Shown here: piece after piece, positions 17,498 through 27,239 of the stretch
How positions within the stretch are numbered: position 1 is the stretch's first letter
Layout: every line of letters begins with the position of its first letter
From: Prosthecobacter sp.
GTDB taxonomy: Bacteria; Verrucomicrobiota; Verrucomicrobiia; Verrucomicrobiales; Verrucomicrobiaceae
DNA length: 64,000 bases
Assembly (NCBI GenBank): GCA_019186985.1
Contig: JABARQ010000015.1
Coordinates: 225,553 to 289,552, forward strand
Direction of reading: 5' to 3'
Translations under genes and position numbers: made by a program
Notes under the pieces: model-generated
Seen by the model: only the letters and a program-made list of their open reading frames with translations
What the model was told of the DNA's origin: nothing
Databases searched by the model: none

Positions 17498-17546
17498 GGC
17501 CTGGTCGGATAGCAGGGGGCGTGAGCATACGTTTGGAAACCAGGCC
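17498..17546. promoter_or_regulatory. Spaced inverted repeat in a divergent promoter region
   Basis: GGCCTGGT (17498-17505) and ACCAGGCC (17539-17546) are perfect inverted 8-mers 33 nt apart. They sit in the 85-nt gap between the divergent starts at 17496 and 17582. This arrangement could place one regulator on both genes, but the element may be coincidental. Confidence 0.3.
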
Positions 17547-17581
17547 AGATTGCAGGACGCAGAACGGCCGTCACCCACCTT

Positions 17582-20500
17582 ATGAAGGCTCTCCCGCTTC
17601 TTTTCCTGGCCGCACTGTCCACGGTTCACGCCGACTGGCCCGCCTACCAGCATGACAACAGCCGTGTCGGCCACACGGAGGAGGCCTTGAAAGCGCCCCT
17701 GGCGCCGCGCTGGGAGCATGTCTCCCCATCCCCGCCGCAGATGGCCTGGTCGGGAGAGGACGGACGTGTGATCGAGGGCATGGAGCTGTTCAACCGCGTG
17801 CGTTTCGACGACTGCTTCCAGGTCGCCATCAGCGACGGCAGGGTCTATTTCGGCTCCTCCGTCGACGGACGCATCCTGTGCCGCGACCTCAGGACGGGCC
17901 GTGAGGAATGGTCCTTCTTCACCAACGGGCCGGTGCGGCTTGCCCCCGCCGTTTCCGACGGCAGGGTCTACGTCGGGTCCGACGACGGCCATGCCTACTG
18001 CCTGGATGCGAAGACGGGCGCGGTCGTCTGGAAGCTGCGCGCCGGGCCTAACGATGAACGCATTCTCGCACGCGGCCGCATGATCTCCCGCTGGCCCGTG
18101 AGAACCGGCCTGCTTGTCGATGAAGGCACCGTCTTTTTTGGAGCAGGCGTGTTTCCGCACGAGAACATCTACCTGTACGCCGTCGATGCCGCTACCGGCC
18201 GGGTGACCTGGGTCAATGACGCCATCAGCCAGGAGGACGCAGGCAGGAACGACCTCTCGCCCCAGGGTTACCTGCTGGCCACCAAGGACCTGCTGTTCGT
18301 GCCTTCAGGACGGGCCCTGTCCGTGGCCTTTGACCGCAGGACGGGCCGCCAGGTGAACAAGCCTGCGCCGGGCTGGCGCGGCGATGCAGGCGGACAGATC
18401 GGCGGCTCTCAGGCCATGCTGGTGGAGGACCAGATCCTCGCCGTGGGTGAACATCAGATCCTGGCGCTCGACCAGAAGACCGGCAAGACAGGCTATGCCT
18501 GGTTTCGCGGCACGCAGCTGACCATGACCGGACGGACAGGCTTCATGGCCACGGGCAAGGAGATCATCGCCATCGACCGCGACCGCCATGCCGAGGGCAC
18601 CCGCAGAAGGCATGCCCTGGAGATGACCGCCGGCAAGCTCACCAGCGACCTGCGCAAGCATCCGGCGATCGCCGAGCTGAAGAAGGTGGAGAAGCTTGAG
18701 GCCGCAATGAAGACCGCGAAGCCTGCGGATGCGGAGAAGCTGAAGCTCGACCTGACCGCAGCGGCCGCAAAGTACGAGCCGCTGCGCGCCGATTACCAGG
18801 CGAAGAAGGACCAGCTGGCCGCATCGAGAAAGCAGCTCGCGGACATGAAGGACGACGGCGTGCTCTGGAGCCTGGCCACGCCGCATCAGTCCGCCCTGAT
18901 CCATGCAGGTGGAACGCTGGTCGCCGGCGGCAGGGGCGAGGTCATCGCCATCGACGCCGCCACGGGGAGGATTGTGTGGCAGGCCGCCGTCGAGGGTGAG
19001 GCACGCGGGCTTGCCTCGGCGGACGGACATCTTGTGGCCAGCACCACCAGCGGCCGCATCTACACCTTTGCCGACGCCGCCCAGCCCGCCGCCCAGGCCC
19101 TGGCCTCGTCTGCGGAACCCGTGCAGGATCCCTTTCCCAGGGATGAACACACTTCCCGTTATGCCGGGGCGGCCGAGGCCATCCTGCGGGCCACCGGCGT
19201 GGACCGCGGCTTCTGCCTGGTGCTTGGCAGCGGGGACGGCCGGCTCGCGCATGAAATCGCCCGCCGCAGCCGCCTTTCCGTCTTCGGGGTCGAGGCCGAC
19301 GAGGCCAGGGTCCGATCATCCCGCGAGACCCTGCTGCGCACCGGCCTGTATGGCTCACGCATCACGATCGACCACCTCGACCTTTCGATGATTCCGTACT
19401 CCAGCTATTTCGCAAACCTCATCGTCTCGGATTCGCTGCTGCAGACCGGCAGGGTTCCCGGAATCCCGGAAGAAGTCGCCCGTACTCTCAAGCCTGTCGG
19501 CGGCGTCATCTGCCTGGGCGCCCCCGGCAGGGAGACCGACGTGGCGGAATGGCTGGCAAAGACCAAGCTAACCGAGGAAAAGGCCGTGCTCAGCAGGTCC
19601 GGAGACTGGACCCTGCTCAAGCGCGCCGCACTGCCGGGCGCCGACTCCTGGTCGCATCAGTATGGCAACGCCGCGAACACCAGCAGCAACAACGACCAGC
19701 GCGTCAAGGGAGGTTTGAACGTGCTGTGGTACGGAGATCCAGGCCCAGGCGAGGCGGTGAACCGTCATGACGGCGCCGTGGGGCCGATCTCGGTAAACGG
19801 CAGGCTGTTCACCCAGGGCGACACGAGCATCCAGGCGCACGACGCCTTCAACGGTCAGTTTCTCTGGGAGGTGAAGAACCCCGGCGCCATGCGCATCGGC
19901 GTCTTCAACTCACGCGAGCCCGGCAACATGGCCGCGAGCGACGACCACCTCTTCATGCTGCTCGACGACAAATGCCTCCAGTTTGACGCCGCCACAGGCA
20001 GGACCGTGCGTGAACTGAAGATTCCCGGCGAGAGCAGGCCCAACCTCCAGTGGGGCTACCTCGCCTATCATGAGGGGCTTCTTTTTGGCACCGTCACACA
20101 GCGTGTCGAGAACGCTGCGGAGAGCGCCCGGCGCGGCAGGAGCGCCTCGATCTCCACCGACCAGCTCTTTGCCTATGATGTGAAGACCGGTGAGCTGAAG
20201 TGGACGCACCAGGGCAGGCATGTCTCCCACGTCTCCATCGCCATCGGCAACGGCCGCATCTTCTTCATCGACGCCTCGCTGACTCCGGCGCAGCGCGAGG
20301 ACATGCTGCGTCAGGACAAGACCGAGCTTGCGAAACTCACCGGAAAGGCCAGGGATCTCGCCGAAGAGCGCGTCAAGAACGCCGACATGCGCATGGCCGT
20401 TGCGCTCGACGCCAGAACGGGCGTGCAGCAGTGGGCGAAGCCTGTGGATGTCACGGACTGCAGCGAGATCGGCATCGGCGGCGGCGCGCTGACCCTGATG

Positions 20501-21634
20501 TACCAGAACGGCCGGCTCGTGCTGGGCGGCGCAAACGCGAACGGTCACTACTGGGAGCAGTTCCTCGCGGGCGAGTTCGCCCGCCGCCGCCTCGTGGTTC
20601 TTGATGCCGAGAAGGGGGAGAAGATCTGGTCAAAGGACGCCAACTACCGCAGCCGCCCCATCGTCATCGGCGACGAGGTCATCGCAGAGCCCTGGGCCTA
20701 CGACCTTTACACCGGCGAACAAAAGATGCGCACGCATCCGCTGACCGGCGAGAAGACACCATGGATGTTCGCCCGTCCGGGCCACCACTGCGGCGCGCTT
20801 TCCGCCACGGCGAACCTGATGTTCTTCCGCTCCAAGTCCACCGCCTACTACAACATGGACGAGGACGAGGGCACCGAGCATTTCGCGGGGCAGCGGCTCG
20901 GCTGCTGGATCAACACCATCCCCGCCAACGGCCTGGTCATGATCCCCGAGGCCAGCGCCGGCTGCGTCTGCCTTTTTTCCATCGCCTCGACCATCGTCTT
21001 TGAGCCGCGCGCCGACCGCATGAGCTGGGGAGTTTACAGCGCCTCCGGAGCCAGCACGCCGGTCCAGCACATGGCCCTCAACCTCGGTGCTCCCGGCGAC
21101 CGTCGTGACGCCACCGGCAGGCTCTGGCTGGGTTATCCCAGGCCTTCCTCACGCGCCGGCATCGACCTGCCGCTGAACATCGCGCAGAAGTTTGCCAAGG
21201 GAGGCGAGTTCTTTGCCGTGAACGAGGAATCCCACAAGGTTGAGGGCACACGGACGCCCTGGATTCACACCTCGGGCGCGCGCGGCCTCCTGAAGGCCGA
21301 ACTGCCGCTGATCGGCGAGGGCGAAAAGCCTCAAACCTACACCGTGAGGCTCTACTTTTCCGCCCCTGAAGGCGACAGGCCGGGCCAGCGGGTCTTTGAC
21401 GTGAAGCTCCAGGACAAGACGGTGCTGAAGGGCATGGATGTCGTGGTCCGCACCGGCGGAGCGGGCCGTGCGCTGGTCGAGGAGTTCGAACGCATTCCCG
21501 TGTCCGGAAAACTGCTTCTCGAAATCCAGCCGGCCCAGGCGGATGCAGCGGCTGAAAACCAGCCCGTGCTCAACGGCATCGAGGTCCTGCGCACCAACGC
21601 CAGCGAGGTCAAGGGCGGCGTGGCGGGACGGTGA
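17582..21634 (+). CDS. Exported PQQ-like beta-propeller protein with embedded SAM-methyltransferase-like domain
   Basis: 1350 residues. A signal peptide (MKALPLLFLAALSTVHA) leads into PQQ/BamB-type propeller repeats (VYFGSSVDGRILCRDLRTG, VYVGSDDGHAYCLDAKTGAV) to about residue 340. A charged helical coiled-coil-like insert follows (about 345-425), then one more propeller blade to about 505. Residues about 533-675 read as a class I methyltransferase fold, with LVLGSGDGRLAHEIARR as motif I, an acidic residue in VFGVEADE, and LKPVGGVICLGAPG near the end. A second propeller run occupies about 690-1190, and a beta-rich, malectin-like domain closes the protein. Proteins mixing these modules occur in PVC bacteria, and their role is unknown. 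Export of a SAM-type fold is odd, so the domain may be structural. Confidence 0.88.
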   Translation: MKALPLLFLAALSTVHADWPAYQHDNSRVGHTEEALKAPLAPRWEHVSPSPPQMAWSGEDGRVIEGMELFNRVRFDDCFQVAISDGRVYFGSSVDGRILCRDLRTGREEWSFFTNGPVRLAPAVSDGRVYVGSDDGHAYCLDAKTGAVVWKLRAGPNDERILARGRMISRWPVRTGLLVDEGTVFFGAGVFPHENIYLYAVDAATGRVTWVNDAISQEDAGRNDLSPQGYLLATKDLLFVPSGRALSVAFDRRTGRQVNKPAPGWRGDAGGQIGGSQAMLVEDQILAVGEHQILALDQKTGKTGYAWFRGTQLTMTGRTGFMATGKEIIAIDRDRHAEGTRRRHALEMTAGKLTSDLRKHPAIAELKKVEKLEAAMKTAKPADAEKLKLDLTAAAAKYEPLRADYQAKKDQLAASRKQLADMKDDGVLWSLATPHQSALIHAGGTLVAGGRGEVIAIDAATGRIVWQAAVEGEARGLASADGHLVASTTSGRIYTFADAAQPAAQALASSAEPVQDPFPRDEHTSRYAGAAEAILRATGVDRGFCLVLGSGDGRLAHEIARRSRLSVFGVEADEARVRSSRETLLRTGLYGSRITIDHLDLSMIPYSSYFANLIVSDSLLQTGRVPGIPEEVARTLKPVGGVICLGAPGRETDVAEWLAKTKLTEEKAVLSRSGDWTLLKRAALPGADSWSHQYGNAANTSSNNDQRVKGGLNVLWYGDPGPGEAVNRHDGAVGPISVNGRLFTQGDTSIQAHDAFNGQFLWEVKNPGAMRIGVFNSREPGNMAASDDHLFMLLDDKCLQFDAATGRTVRELKIPGESRPNLQWGYLAYHEGLLFGTVTQRVENAAESARRGRSASISTDQLFAYDVKTGELKWTHQGRHVSHVSIAIGNGRIFFIDASLTPAQREDMLRQDKTELAKLTGKARDLAEERVKNADMRMAVALDARTGVQQWAKPVDVTDCSEIGIGGGALTLMYQNGRLVLGGANANGHYWEQFLAGEFARRRLVVLDAEKGEKIWSKDANYRSRPIVIGDEVIAEPWAYDLYTGEQKMRTHPLTGEKTPWMFARPGHHCGALSATANLMFFRSKSTAYYNMDEDEGTEHFAGQRLGCWINTIPANGLVMIPEASAGCVCLFSIASTIVFEPRADRMSWGVYSASGASTPVQHMALNLGAPGDRRDATGRLWLGYPRPSSRAGIDLPLNIAQKFAKGGEFFAVNEESHKVEGTRTPWIHTSGARGLLKAELPLIGEGEKPQTYTVRLYFSAPEGDRPGQRVFDVKLQDKTVLKGMDVVVRTGGAGRALVEEFERIPVSGKLLLEIQPAQADAAAENQPVLNGIEVLRTNASEVKGGVAGR

Positions 21635-21640
21635 CAGGGT

Positions 21641-22168
21641 TCAGGCTGCGAGGTCGAGGCCCCGGTGCATCACGCGCTGGTAGGTCACGACCTCGAAGGC
21701 GAAGGCATGTTCAGGATCGGCGTCATGGGCCTGGCGCAGCACAGGCTCCCAGTCGCGCGAAGAGATCACGGGAAACGGCAGCCCTCCGCCGAGCCTCTGC
21801 CGGACATGCGTGATGACCAGCGAATGAGCCCGCGGCATCGCCGCCGCGTACACCTCGGCGCCGCCGCAGCACAGCAGCTCGTGCTCACCCGCCTGACCGG
21901 CCATGCGAAGGGCGTCATGAACGGACTGCACCACCCGGCCACCAGGCACGCTCAGGGATGCGTCACGGCTCAGCACCAGGGGCACGTGTCCGGGCCGGAA
22001 CCAGCCGGTCATTTCATCATAGGTCCGGCGGCCCAGCAGCAGCCAGCGCCCCCGGGTCTTTTCACGAAACTGCGCCCGGTCCGCCGGCAGCTCCCAGGGC
22101 ACGCCTTTGCCATGGGAGATGAAGCCGTCTACGGACACGGCTGCAATGAGGGTCAGGCGGGGGCTCAT
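21641..22168 (-). CDS. folA: Dihydrofolate reductase
   Basis: 175 residues. DHFR reduces dihydrofolate to tetrahydrofolate with NADPH in the cytoplasm. Recognisable elements are LTLIAAVSVDGFISHG at the N-terminus, the substrate-binding VPWELPADRAQFRE with the catalytic Asp in PAD, the NADPH-binding LLLGRRTYDEM, LVLSRDASLSVPGG, and CCGGAEVYAAAMP. The length is slightly above the usual 160. No thymidylate synthase is nearby. It is the last gene of a minus-strand run, 31 nt after the cytochrome gene, and is convergent with the propeller protein only 6 nt away. Confidence 0.92.
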   Translation of the reverse strand: MSPRLTLIAAVSVDGFISHGKGVPWELPADRAQFREKTRGRWLLLGRRTYDEMTGWFRPGHVPLVLSRDASLSVPGGRVVQSVHDALRMAGQAGEHELLCCGGAEVYAAAMPRAHSLVITHVRQRLGGGLPFPVISSRDWEPVLRQAHDADPEHAFAFEVVTYQRVMHRGLDLAA

Positions 22169-22199
22169 GCCATCATGCTAGCCCGGAAGCCCCGTCCTG

Positions 22200-22889
22200 T
22201 CACTGGCCGGCGGCCGGGGCCTTGAAAAGATCATCCCCCGCCTCGTCGGGCGGCGCCGGGTTCAGCGTGAGGATGTAGCCGACGACGTTTTTCATCGTTT
22301 GTTCGTCCGCGATGAAGAGCGTCGCCATCTGCACCATCTTGGCGCCCTTTTCATCGCCCTTGGCCGCGCCGCGGTGCAGGCCCTTGAACTTCTTCAGCTG
22401 GTCCAGCAGGTACCAGCCCTGACGTCCCACCAGCGGCGGGCTGCCAAAGGCCATCTCCCCGCTGGCGTTGTAGCGGTGGCATTCCATGCAGCGCTCATAA
22501 AACAGCTCCTGGCCGAGGCGCACATCAGCCCCGGCGATCTCACGCTCCTTCGGAACCACCAGGGGCAGGCTTTCCACATGCTTCGCCACCGCCTCGATCT
22601 GCTCCGGCTTCAATGACCTGGCGATCGCGGCCATCATGGCGCCCTGCGGATCCGCCTGGGTGTTCGAGCCACGTTTGCCGTCATGAAAGTTCAGAAGCTG
22701 CGTGGTCACGTACCAGGAGGGTTCGCTCGCGATGGAGGGCGACCTCACCTCCAGCTTGCCCTCGCCTTTCTCGCCATGGCACTGGGCGCAGACGTTCTTG
22801 AACAGCACGGCCCCTTCATCCGCAGCAGGCAGGGCCAGCGGCAGGAACAGGCAGAACAGCAGGATGAGCGGGTTGGGGCGCACAAGCAT
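22200..22889 (-). CDS. Dihaem cytochrome c (c4-like)
   Basis: 229 residues from the ATG at 22889, chosen because a signal peptide (MLVRPNPLILLFCLFLPLAL) starts there. There are two class I cytochrome c domains, with CAQCH (C34, C37, H38) and CMECH (C134, C137, H138). Each is followed by a candidate axial Met in segments such as GAMMAAIARSL and AKMVQMATLF. The two-domain layout and size fit c4-type periplasmic electron carriers that feed terminal oxidases. It lies between the AddB-like nuclease gene (66 nt upstream) and folA (31 nt downstream) on the same strand, a functionally mixed run. Confidence 0.9.
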   Translation of the reverse strand: MLVRPNPLILLFCLFLPLALPAADEGAVLFKNVCAQCHGEKGEGKLEVRSPSIASEPSWYVTTQLLNFHDGKRGSNTQADPQGAMMAAIARSLKPEQIEAVAKHVESLPLVVPKEREIAGADVRLGQELFYERCMECHRYNASGEMAFGSPPLVGRQGWYLLDQLKKFKGLHRGAAKGDEKGAKMVQMATLFIADEQTMKNVVGYILTLNPAPPDEAGDDLFKAPAAGQ

Positions 22890-22955
22890 GAAAACGTCCG
22901 AAACCTGCGCTCTTTGGCATGAGAACAAGCGTGGCACAGCGAAGGACAAGCACGG

Positions 22956-25835
22956 TCACAGGGGCTCCACCGCCGTCAGGATGCCGCCCAGGAAAAGCTC
23001 TTCATAATCCTGCTCAAAGGCGTTCTCCGCAGGCGGCCAGAACAGGCCTTCACGCATTCGGCGGACGATTTCGGCGGCACAGGCCAGGGCATGATCCTGC
23101 CAGGCGTCGTCAAAGTCCTCCCAGGTGAGGATGGCGGTGTCCTGCACGCTTTTGGGCAGGCAGAAATAGCCGGCCTCATCCACCCGCAGCCCCTGCTGGC
23201 GCATGGCGGCGGCATAAAGTGGAAGCTGCAGGTCCTGCCAGAGCCAGGTCTCGCCCCCGAGCTCGAAGGTCTTCCAAAGGTCAGCGTCGGAGAGCCGGCG
23301 GCGCGGCCCGACCTTCTCCGCATGGGCCTCGCGTGGGTTGCGCACCTTGTTGGAGGTCTTGAAGTCGATCAGGCGGAGGCGCCCGGTCTTTTCATGCCGG
23401 TCCACGCGGTCGATCTTACCCTTCAACAGCGCGCCGTCGATGCGCAGCGCATCCGCAGCCGAACCCATTTTCATTTCAGCCGCATGAATGCGCCAGCCGT
23501 CGGCACGCTGGGCGGCCTCGATCTCGGCGGCATGGCGCAGGTTCTGGATCAGCGCTTCAAACTGGATGCTGATCAGCGGCGCGGGCCTGTGCCCATGAAG
23601 ACGGTGCAGCTCCTGCCTCGCGGCCTCGACGAGGAAGTCGGCGATCTCCTCCTCGGACTCGCTGTCCTTCACCGAGGCATCAAGGGCGAGCTGGTGGAAG
23701 GCATGATGGGCCAGCGTGCCGAAGCCCATGGCATCAAGCTCGCGCCGGGAGGCGTCCACCGCAGCCATGCCCAGCTCGTTGGAGCAGTAGTCGCGGAAGG
23801 GGCAGTTCAGGTAGGAACGCAGGCGCGTCGGCGAGATGGTTTCGACCACCGGGGCGGCGATCCTCGGCCGCAGGCGCCAGAGCAGCGTGCGCGGCGGCTC
23901 GGCCGCATGGACGGCCCCGTCCTCCTTGGGAAACAGGTGCTCCACGCGGTCCGGCAGGCGGTGGTCCGGACACAGCAGCAGCAGGCGGGAGGGACGCAGC
24001 GCATCTCCACGCTCGCCCCACTGGCCGCAGGTCAGATGAAGCGAGCCCGAAGGCCCGGCTCGCATCTCGGCAAGGGTGCGCAGCAGGTAGGCATCGCGGG
24101 CGAAGCGGCTGGCCTGGCAGGGCAGGCCGAGGGCCTCGCGGGCGCTGTCCGGGAGGAAGGGGTGCGAGGTCAGGATGCCGGGGATGTGCTCCTCGTTGAC
24201 ACCTGCCACGATGAGGTGCGGCGCGGGCTCCCAGAGCAGCTCCAGCCAGCCCTGGAGCACCAGGTCCACCTCGCCGCGCGGCTCGCCCAGGGAGCGGTCC
24301 TGGATCATCTGGAGCGACAGCGCCAGCTGCTCGCCGGGCCCCGTGCGCAGGCCGAAGCGCGGCAGCTCCTCCTGCACCTCGGCGCAGGCCAGCAGCCAGG
24401 CGTCGGCAAGGCCCTGCAGCAGATGATCACGTCGTTCGTTAGGCACAAACTCACGGGCGCCGTAGAAGCACGTCAGCAGTTCCCGGGCCGCATCGGCCGG
24501 CGGCAGGCTTCTCATCCGGGAAAGCAGCGCCTGCATGCCCTTCATGGCGCGGGCCAGCAGGGGGCTCCTGTCGGAGTCCACCAGTTCGATGCCATGGTCC
24601 AGCGTCACCGGCAGGTGCCTGGCGGCGAAATCATCCGCCTCCTCCAGAAGGCGCAGCCCTGAAGGCTTCACCGCGCCAGCCGGCTGTTTTTCCTGTTCAT
24701 CAGCCGCAGGCTCATCGGCTTCGTCATCAACCGCGCCCGCCAGGCCCTGCCTCACCTCCGGCACACGCAGCAGGCTGGCAAAGGCCCTCCAGGCGCCTCC
24801 GCCCAGGAGCGACTGCATTTCCTGAAGCACATGCCACAGACCCGTCTGCATGGGCGGCACGCCGCCTGGCTCAAAGACACGCACCCCCTCAACCCGCAGC
24901 TTTTCAATCAGCACCGCCCCGGTTTCAGGATCGCCGATGCCAACCGCGACTCGCCCCTTCGGCGCCGTTTGGCGGATCAGGCCCAGAACGGAAGCCGCCT
25001 GGGCGGCCGCGTCATGACAGACATGGATGTGCTCCTCAGTCAGCGGCACCTGATGCTCCGCCTGCTCCCCCCAGAAACCAGGCAGCGGACGTCCGGCATC
25101 ATCAAACCAGCCCGCCATCTCCGGCGGAGCATGCACGCAGACCGTGACCTGCACCTCACGCGCGGCACAGGAACGCAGCCAGATGCCGAGCAGGGGCGTC
25201 AGGTCGGGTGAAGGCAGCACCAGCACCGAAGTGACGCCTTCGGGAAGCAGCGGCTTGTGAGCCACCGCACGTTTGGCGGCCTGAGGCTCCTCCAGACCGG
25301 CGGCTTCAAGCTCCTTCAGGAAGGACGACTCAAGACGGGCCAGGTCCTTCCATCGCGCCGCATCCGCCTCGATCCTACCGGCGGCGTCCACAAAGGTCAG
25401 CCCGCCCGCGCCGAGCAGCGACTTCAGCTCCGCGAGAAGCTCCGCCATCTCCACCTCCCAGGTCCAGCCGCGCTCTTCCGGCAGCCTGGGAAAGAGGGCC
25501 TCAAGCGTGGAGGGCGAAACCTTTTGCAACACTTTTTGCCAGGCCATCCGGCACTGGAGGCGCGACGCGACGGCACCCCGGCGCAAGGGCGGGGCAAGGA
25601 CTGTCTCCGGCGTCCAGACCCAGGGCACGACGGTGCCGGCGCCATGCTCGTCCGTGGCGCGTGCCAGGGCCTCCTTGAGCCGGCGGCCCGCCTCCATCGT
25701 GGGCACGACAATGAGCTTGTCCGAAAGGTCCAGCGCACCGAGCTGAGGCCTCCATCCCTGCATCAGGTGCCCGACCGCTTTTTCGAGCACGGGGGCGTTC
25801 CAGGACCAGGATCGTTTTTGCAGGGCGGCGGGCAT
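22956..25835 (-). CDS. AddB/RecB-like PD-(D/E)XK nuclease family protein
   Basis: 959 residues. The C-terminal third carries a RecB-type nuclease: ISPTRLRSYLNCPFRDYC, FGTLAHHAFHQLA (motif His, about residue 707), then KGKIDRVDRHEKTGRLRLIDFKTS (Asp/Asp-Lys core, about 806-826) and WLWQDLQLPLYAAAM. The N-terminal region resembles the degenerate helicase part of AddB (LIVVPTMEAGRRLKEAL, and DDAGRPLPGFW further on), without a visible Walker A motif. AddB-type proteins process DNA ends for recombination together with an AddA/UvrD-type helicase. No such partner is in the window, so it may be encoded elsewhere. The gene is 27 nt downstream of DUF58. Confidence 0.85.
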   Translation of the reverse strand: MPAALQKRSWSWNAPVLEKAVGHLMQGWRPQLGALDLSDKLIVVPTMEAGRRLKEALARATDEHGAGTVVPWVWTPETVLAPPLRRGAVASRLQCRMAWQKVLQKVSPSTLEALFPRLPEERGWTWEVEMAELLAELKSLLGAGGLTFVDAAGRIEADAARWKDLARLESSFLKELEAAGLEEPQAAKRAVAHKPLLPEGVTSVLVLPSPDLTPLLGIWLRSCAAREVQVTVCVHAPPEMAGWFDDAGRPLPGFWGEQAEHQVPLTEEHIHVCHDAAAQAASVLGLIRQTAPKGRVAVGIGDPETGAVLIEKLRVEGVRVFEPGGVPPMQTGLWHVLQEMQSLLGGGAWRAFASLLRVPEVRQGLAGAVDDEADEPAADEQEKQPAGAVKPSGLRLLEEADDFAARHLPVTLDHGIELVDSDRSPLLARAMKGMQALLSRMRSLPPADAARELLTCFYGAREFVPNERRDHLLQGLADAWLLACAEVQEELPRFGLRTGPGEQLALSLQMIQDRSLGEPRGEVDLVLQGWLELLWEPAPHLIVAGVNEEHIPGILTSHPFLPDSAREALGLPCQASRFARDAYLLRTLAEMRAGPSGSLHLTCGQWGERGDALRPSRLLLLCPDHRLPDRVEHLFPKEDGAVHAAEPPRTLLWRLRPRIAAPVVETISPTRLRSYLNCPFRDYCSNELGMAAVDASRRELDAMGFGTLAHHAFHQLALDASVKDSESEEEIADFLVEAARQELHRLHGHRPAPLISIQFEALIQNLRHAAEIEAAQRADGWRIHAAEMKMGSAADALRIDGALLKGKIDRVDRHEKTGRLRLIDFKTSNKVRNPREAHAEKVGPRRRLSDADLWKTFELGGETWLWQDLQLPLYAAAMRQQGLRVDEAGYFCLPKSVQDTAILTWEDFDDAWQDHALACAAEIVRRMREGLFWPPAENAFEQDYEELFLGGILTAVEPL

Positions 25836-25862
25836 GGTCGTCTTATGGCAGGAATCCGTGTC

Positions 25863-26747
25863 TCACGCCACCTCCACCGCATGGCAGGCCACGCCTTCCG
25901 CCCGCATGGCATCAAGAAAGGCCGCCTCCGCATCCACCCGGACCAGGGCGGCGCCAAGCTTGAGGGCGGCGGCTTTCCAAAGGTCAAAGTGACGCGCATA
26001 CGCCTCCATGTATCCTTTCAGGACATCCGGCTCCACGCGATGCTCCTGAGGCAGCAGCGTCTCGGCGTCGACAAACTCATGGTTGCCCTGCCATCCGGGC
26101 GCGGATTCGGCGGAACAATGGGGGACAAACACGATGCCCCTGCCCTGGCTGCGCACCAGCTCCGCCAGAAGCGGCTCCGGCGCGGATGGGAAAAGCAGGT
26201 CGCTGACCAGCACCCGCATGGAGCCGGCACGCAGCGGCAGTCGAGACAGGGCGGGAGGTTCGGCGACGCCTTCAGCGGGCATCCTTTCCAGGGCTTCGAA
26301 CCAGCGGCCCGAGCACAGGGCGTCCGTCTCCAGCACGGCGTGAGCCGGCCCCCTCACGGCAAAGGCGCGCACGGAGGCCCCGGCGGAAAAGGCGGCCTCA
26401 AGCACGAACGCAAGCAGTTCGAGCGTGCGTTGCCGTTTTGTTGGATAGGCCGACATCGACGCGCTGGCGTCCAGCAGCACATCCACCTGGGGACGCACCT
26501 CCTCTCGGTGGACCTTCATCGTGTAGCTGCCGGTGCGGGCGTAGGCCTGCCAGTTGATCTGGCGCGGATCATCACCCGGCACATAGGCCCGGTGGTCCTG
26601 GAACTCGAGGCTGCTGCCCGTGCCCAGGCCCAGAAAGCCGCCGGCCTGGCCGCGCCAGCGCTGCTGCCGGAAGGGCAGGTGCAGCACCTGCACCCAGGCC
26701 CTGGCACGGCCCTGGATCTCCTTCATATCGTCCGAGGTCGCGGTCAT
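25863..26747 (-). CDS. DUF58 domain-containing protein (vWA-like)
   Basis: 294 residues. The DUF58 hallmark is present as SLEFQDHRAYVPGDDPRQINWQAYARTG (quoted here only as its two ends, SLEFQDHRAYVPG and QINWQAYARTG), followed by a von Willebrand A-like start VDVLLDASASMS with a MIDAS-type DxSxS. Such proteins usually pair with a MoxR AAA+ ATPase and vWA membrane proteins, and none are visible here. The function is probably assembly or metal-dependent scaffolding, and is unproven. The start overlaps the trmL stop by 4 nt (ATGA), so translation is coupled. Confidence 0.88.
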   Translation of the reverse strand: MTATSDDMKEIQGRARAWVQVLHLPFRQQRWRGQAGGFLGLGTGSSLEFQDHRAYVPGDDPRQINWQAYARTGSYTMKVHREEVRPQVDVLLDASASMSAYPTKRQRTLELLAFVLEAAFSAGASVRAFAVRGPAHAVLETDALCSGRWFEALERMPAEGVAEPPALSRLPLRAGSMRVLVSDLLFPSAPEPLLAELVRSQGRGIVFVPHCSAESAPGWQGNHEFVDAETLLPQEHRVEPDVLKGYMEAYARHFDLWKAAALKLGAALVRVDAEAAFLDAMRAEGVACHAVEVA

Positions 26748-27214
26748 GATCCAAAGGCGGTTCCGGCCAGTGAGCGCTGGCGCACGGCCTCGTAGAGCAC
26801 CACGGAGACCGCCGTGGACAGGTTCAGGCTGCGGGTGCCCTTCATCGGGATGTGCAGGGTTTCACCGAGCCGCATGATCGACGGCGGGATGCCACGCGTC
26901 TCAGGACCATAGACCAGGAAAAGATCGTCGGCGGCCGAGAGGTTGCTTTCCCAGTAAACGCCGGCCCCCTGCACCTCCACCATCTTCAGCAGGGCGCCAC
27001 TGCCGACAGACCGGTGAAACTCCTCCCAGTCCTCCCAGACACGCACATCCACCTCATGCCAGTAATCCAGGCCGGAGCGCTTCAGATACTTGTCCTCCAG
27101 GCTGAAGCCCAGCGGCTTGATCAGGTGCAGCCGGGCGCCGGTCGCCAGGCAGAGCCGCCCGACCGCGCCGGTGTTGTGCGGGATCTCTGGCTGGAAGAGG
27201 ACGATGTGGATCAT
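26744..27214 (-). CDS. trmL: tRNA (cytidine(34)-2'-O)-methyltransferase
   Basis: 156 residues from the ATG at 27214. Upstream extension to 27298 adds non-family sequence. This is a SPOUT-fold enzyme that 2'-O-methylates the wobble base of tRNA-Leu isoacceptors. It has the family start MIHIVLFQPEIPHNTGAVGR, then LVYGPETRGIPPSI, LHIPMKGTRSLNLSTAVSVV and YEAVRQ, which form the trefoil-knot SAM site. The length matches the family. It sits 25 nt after the lipoprotein gene and overlaps DUF58. Confidence 0.94.
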   Translation of the reverse strand: MIHIVLFQPEIPHNTGAVGRLCLATGARLHLIKPLGFSLEDKYLKRSGLDYWHEVDVRVWEDWEEFHRSVGSGALLKMVEVQGAGVYWESNLSAADDLFLVYGPETRGIPPSIMRLGETLHIPMKGTRSLNLSTAVSVVLYEAVRQRSLAGTAFGS

Positions 27215-27239
27215 GCATCTCGGGAAGGCTGACTTCGGA

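Noticed and set aside
22956-25835. AddB-type iron-sulfur cluster in the nuclease
   Set aside because: Two cysteines occur at CPFRDYC, but the further cysteines expected near the C-terminus are not evident.
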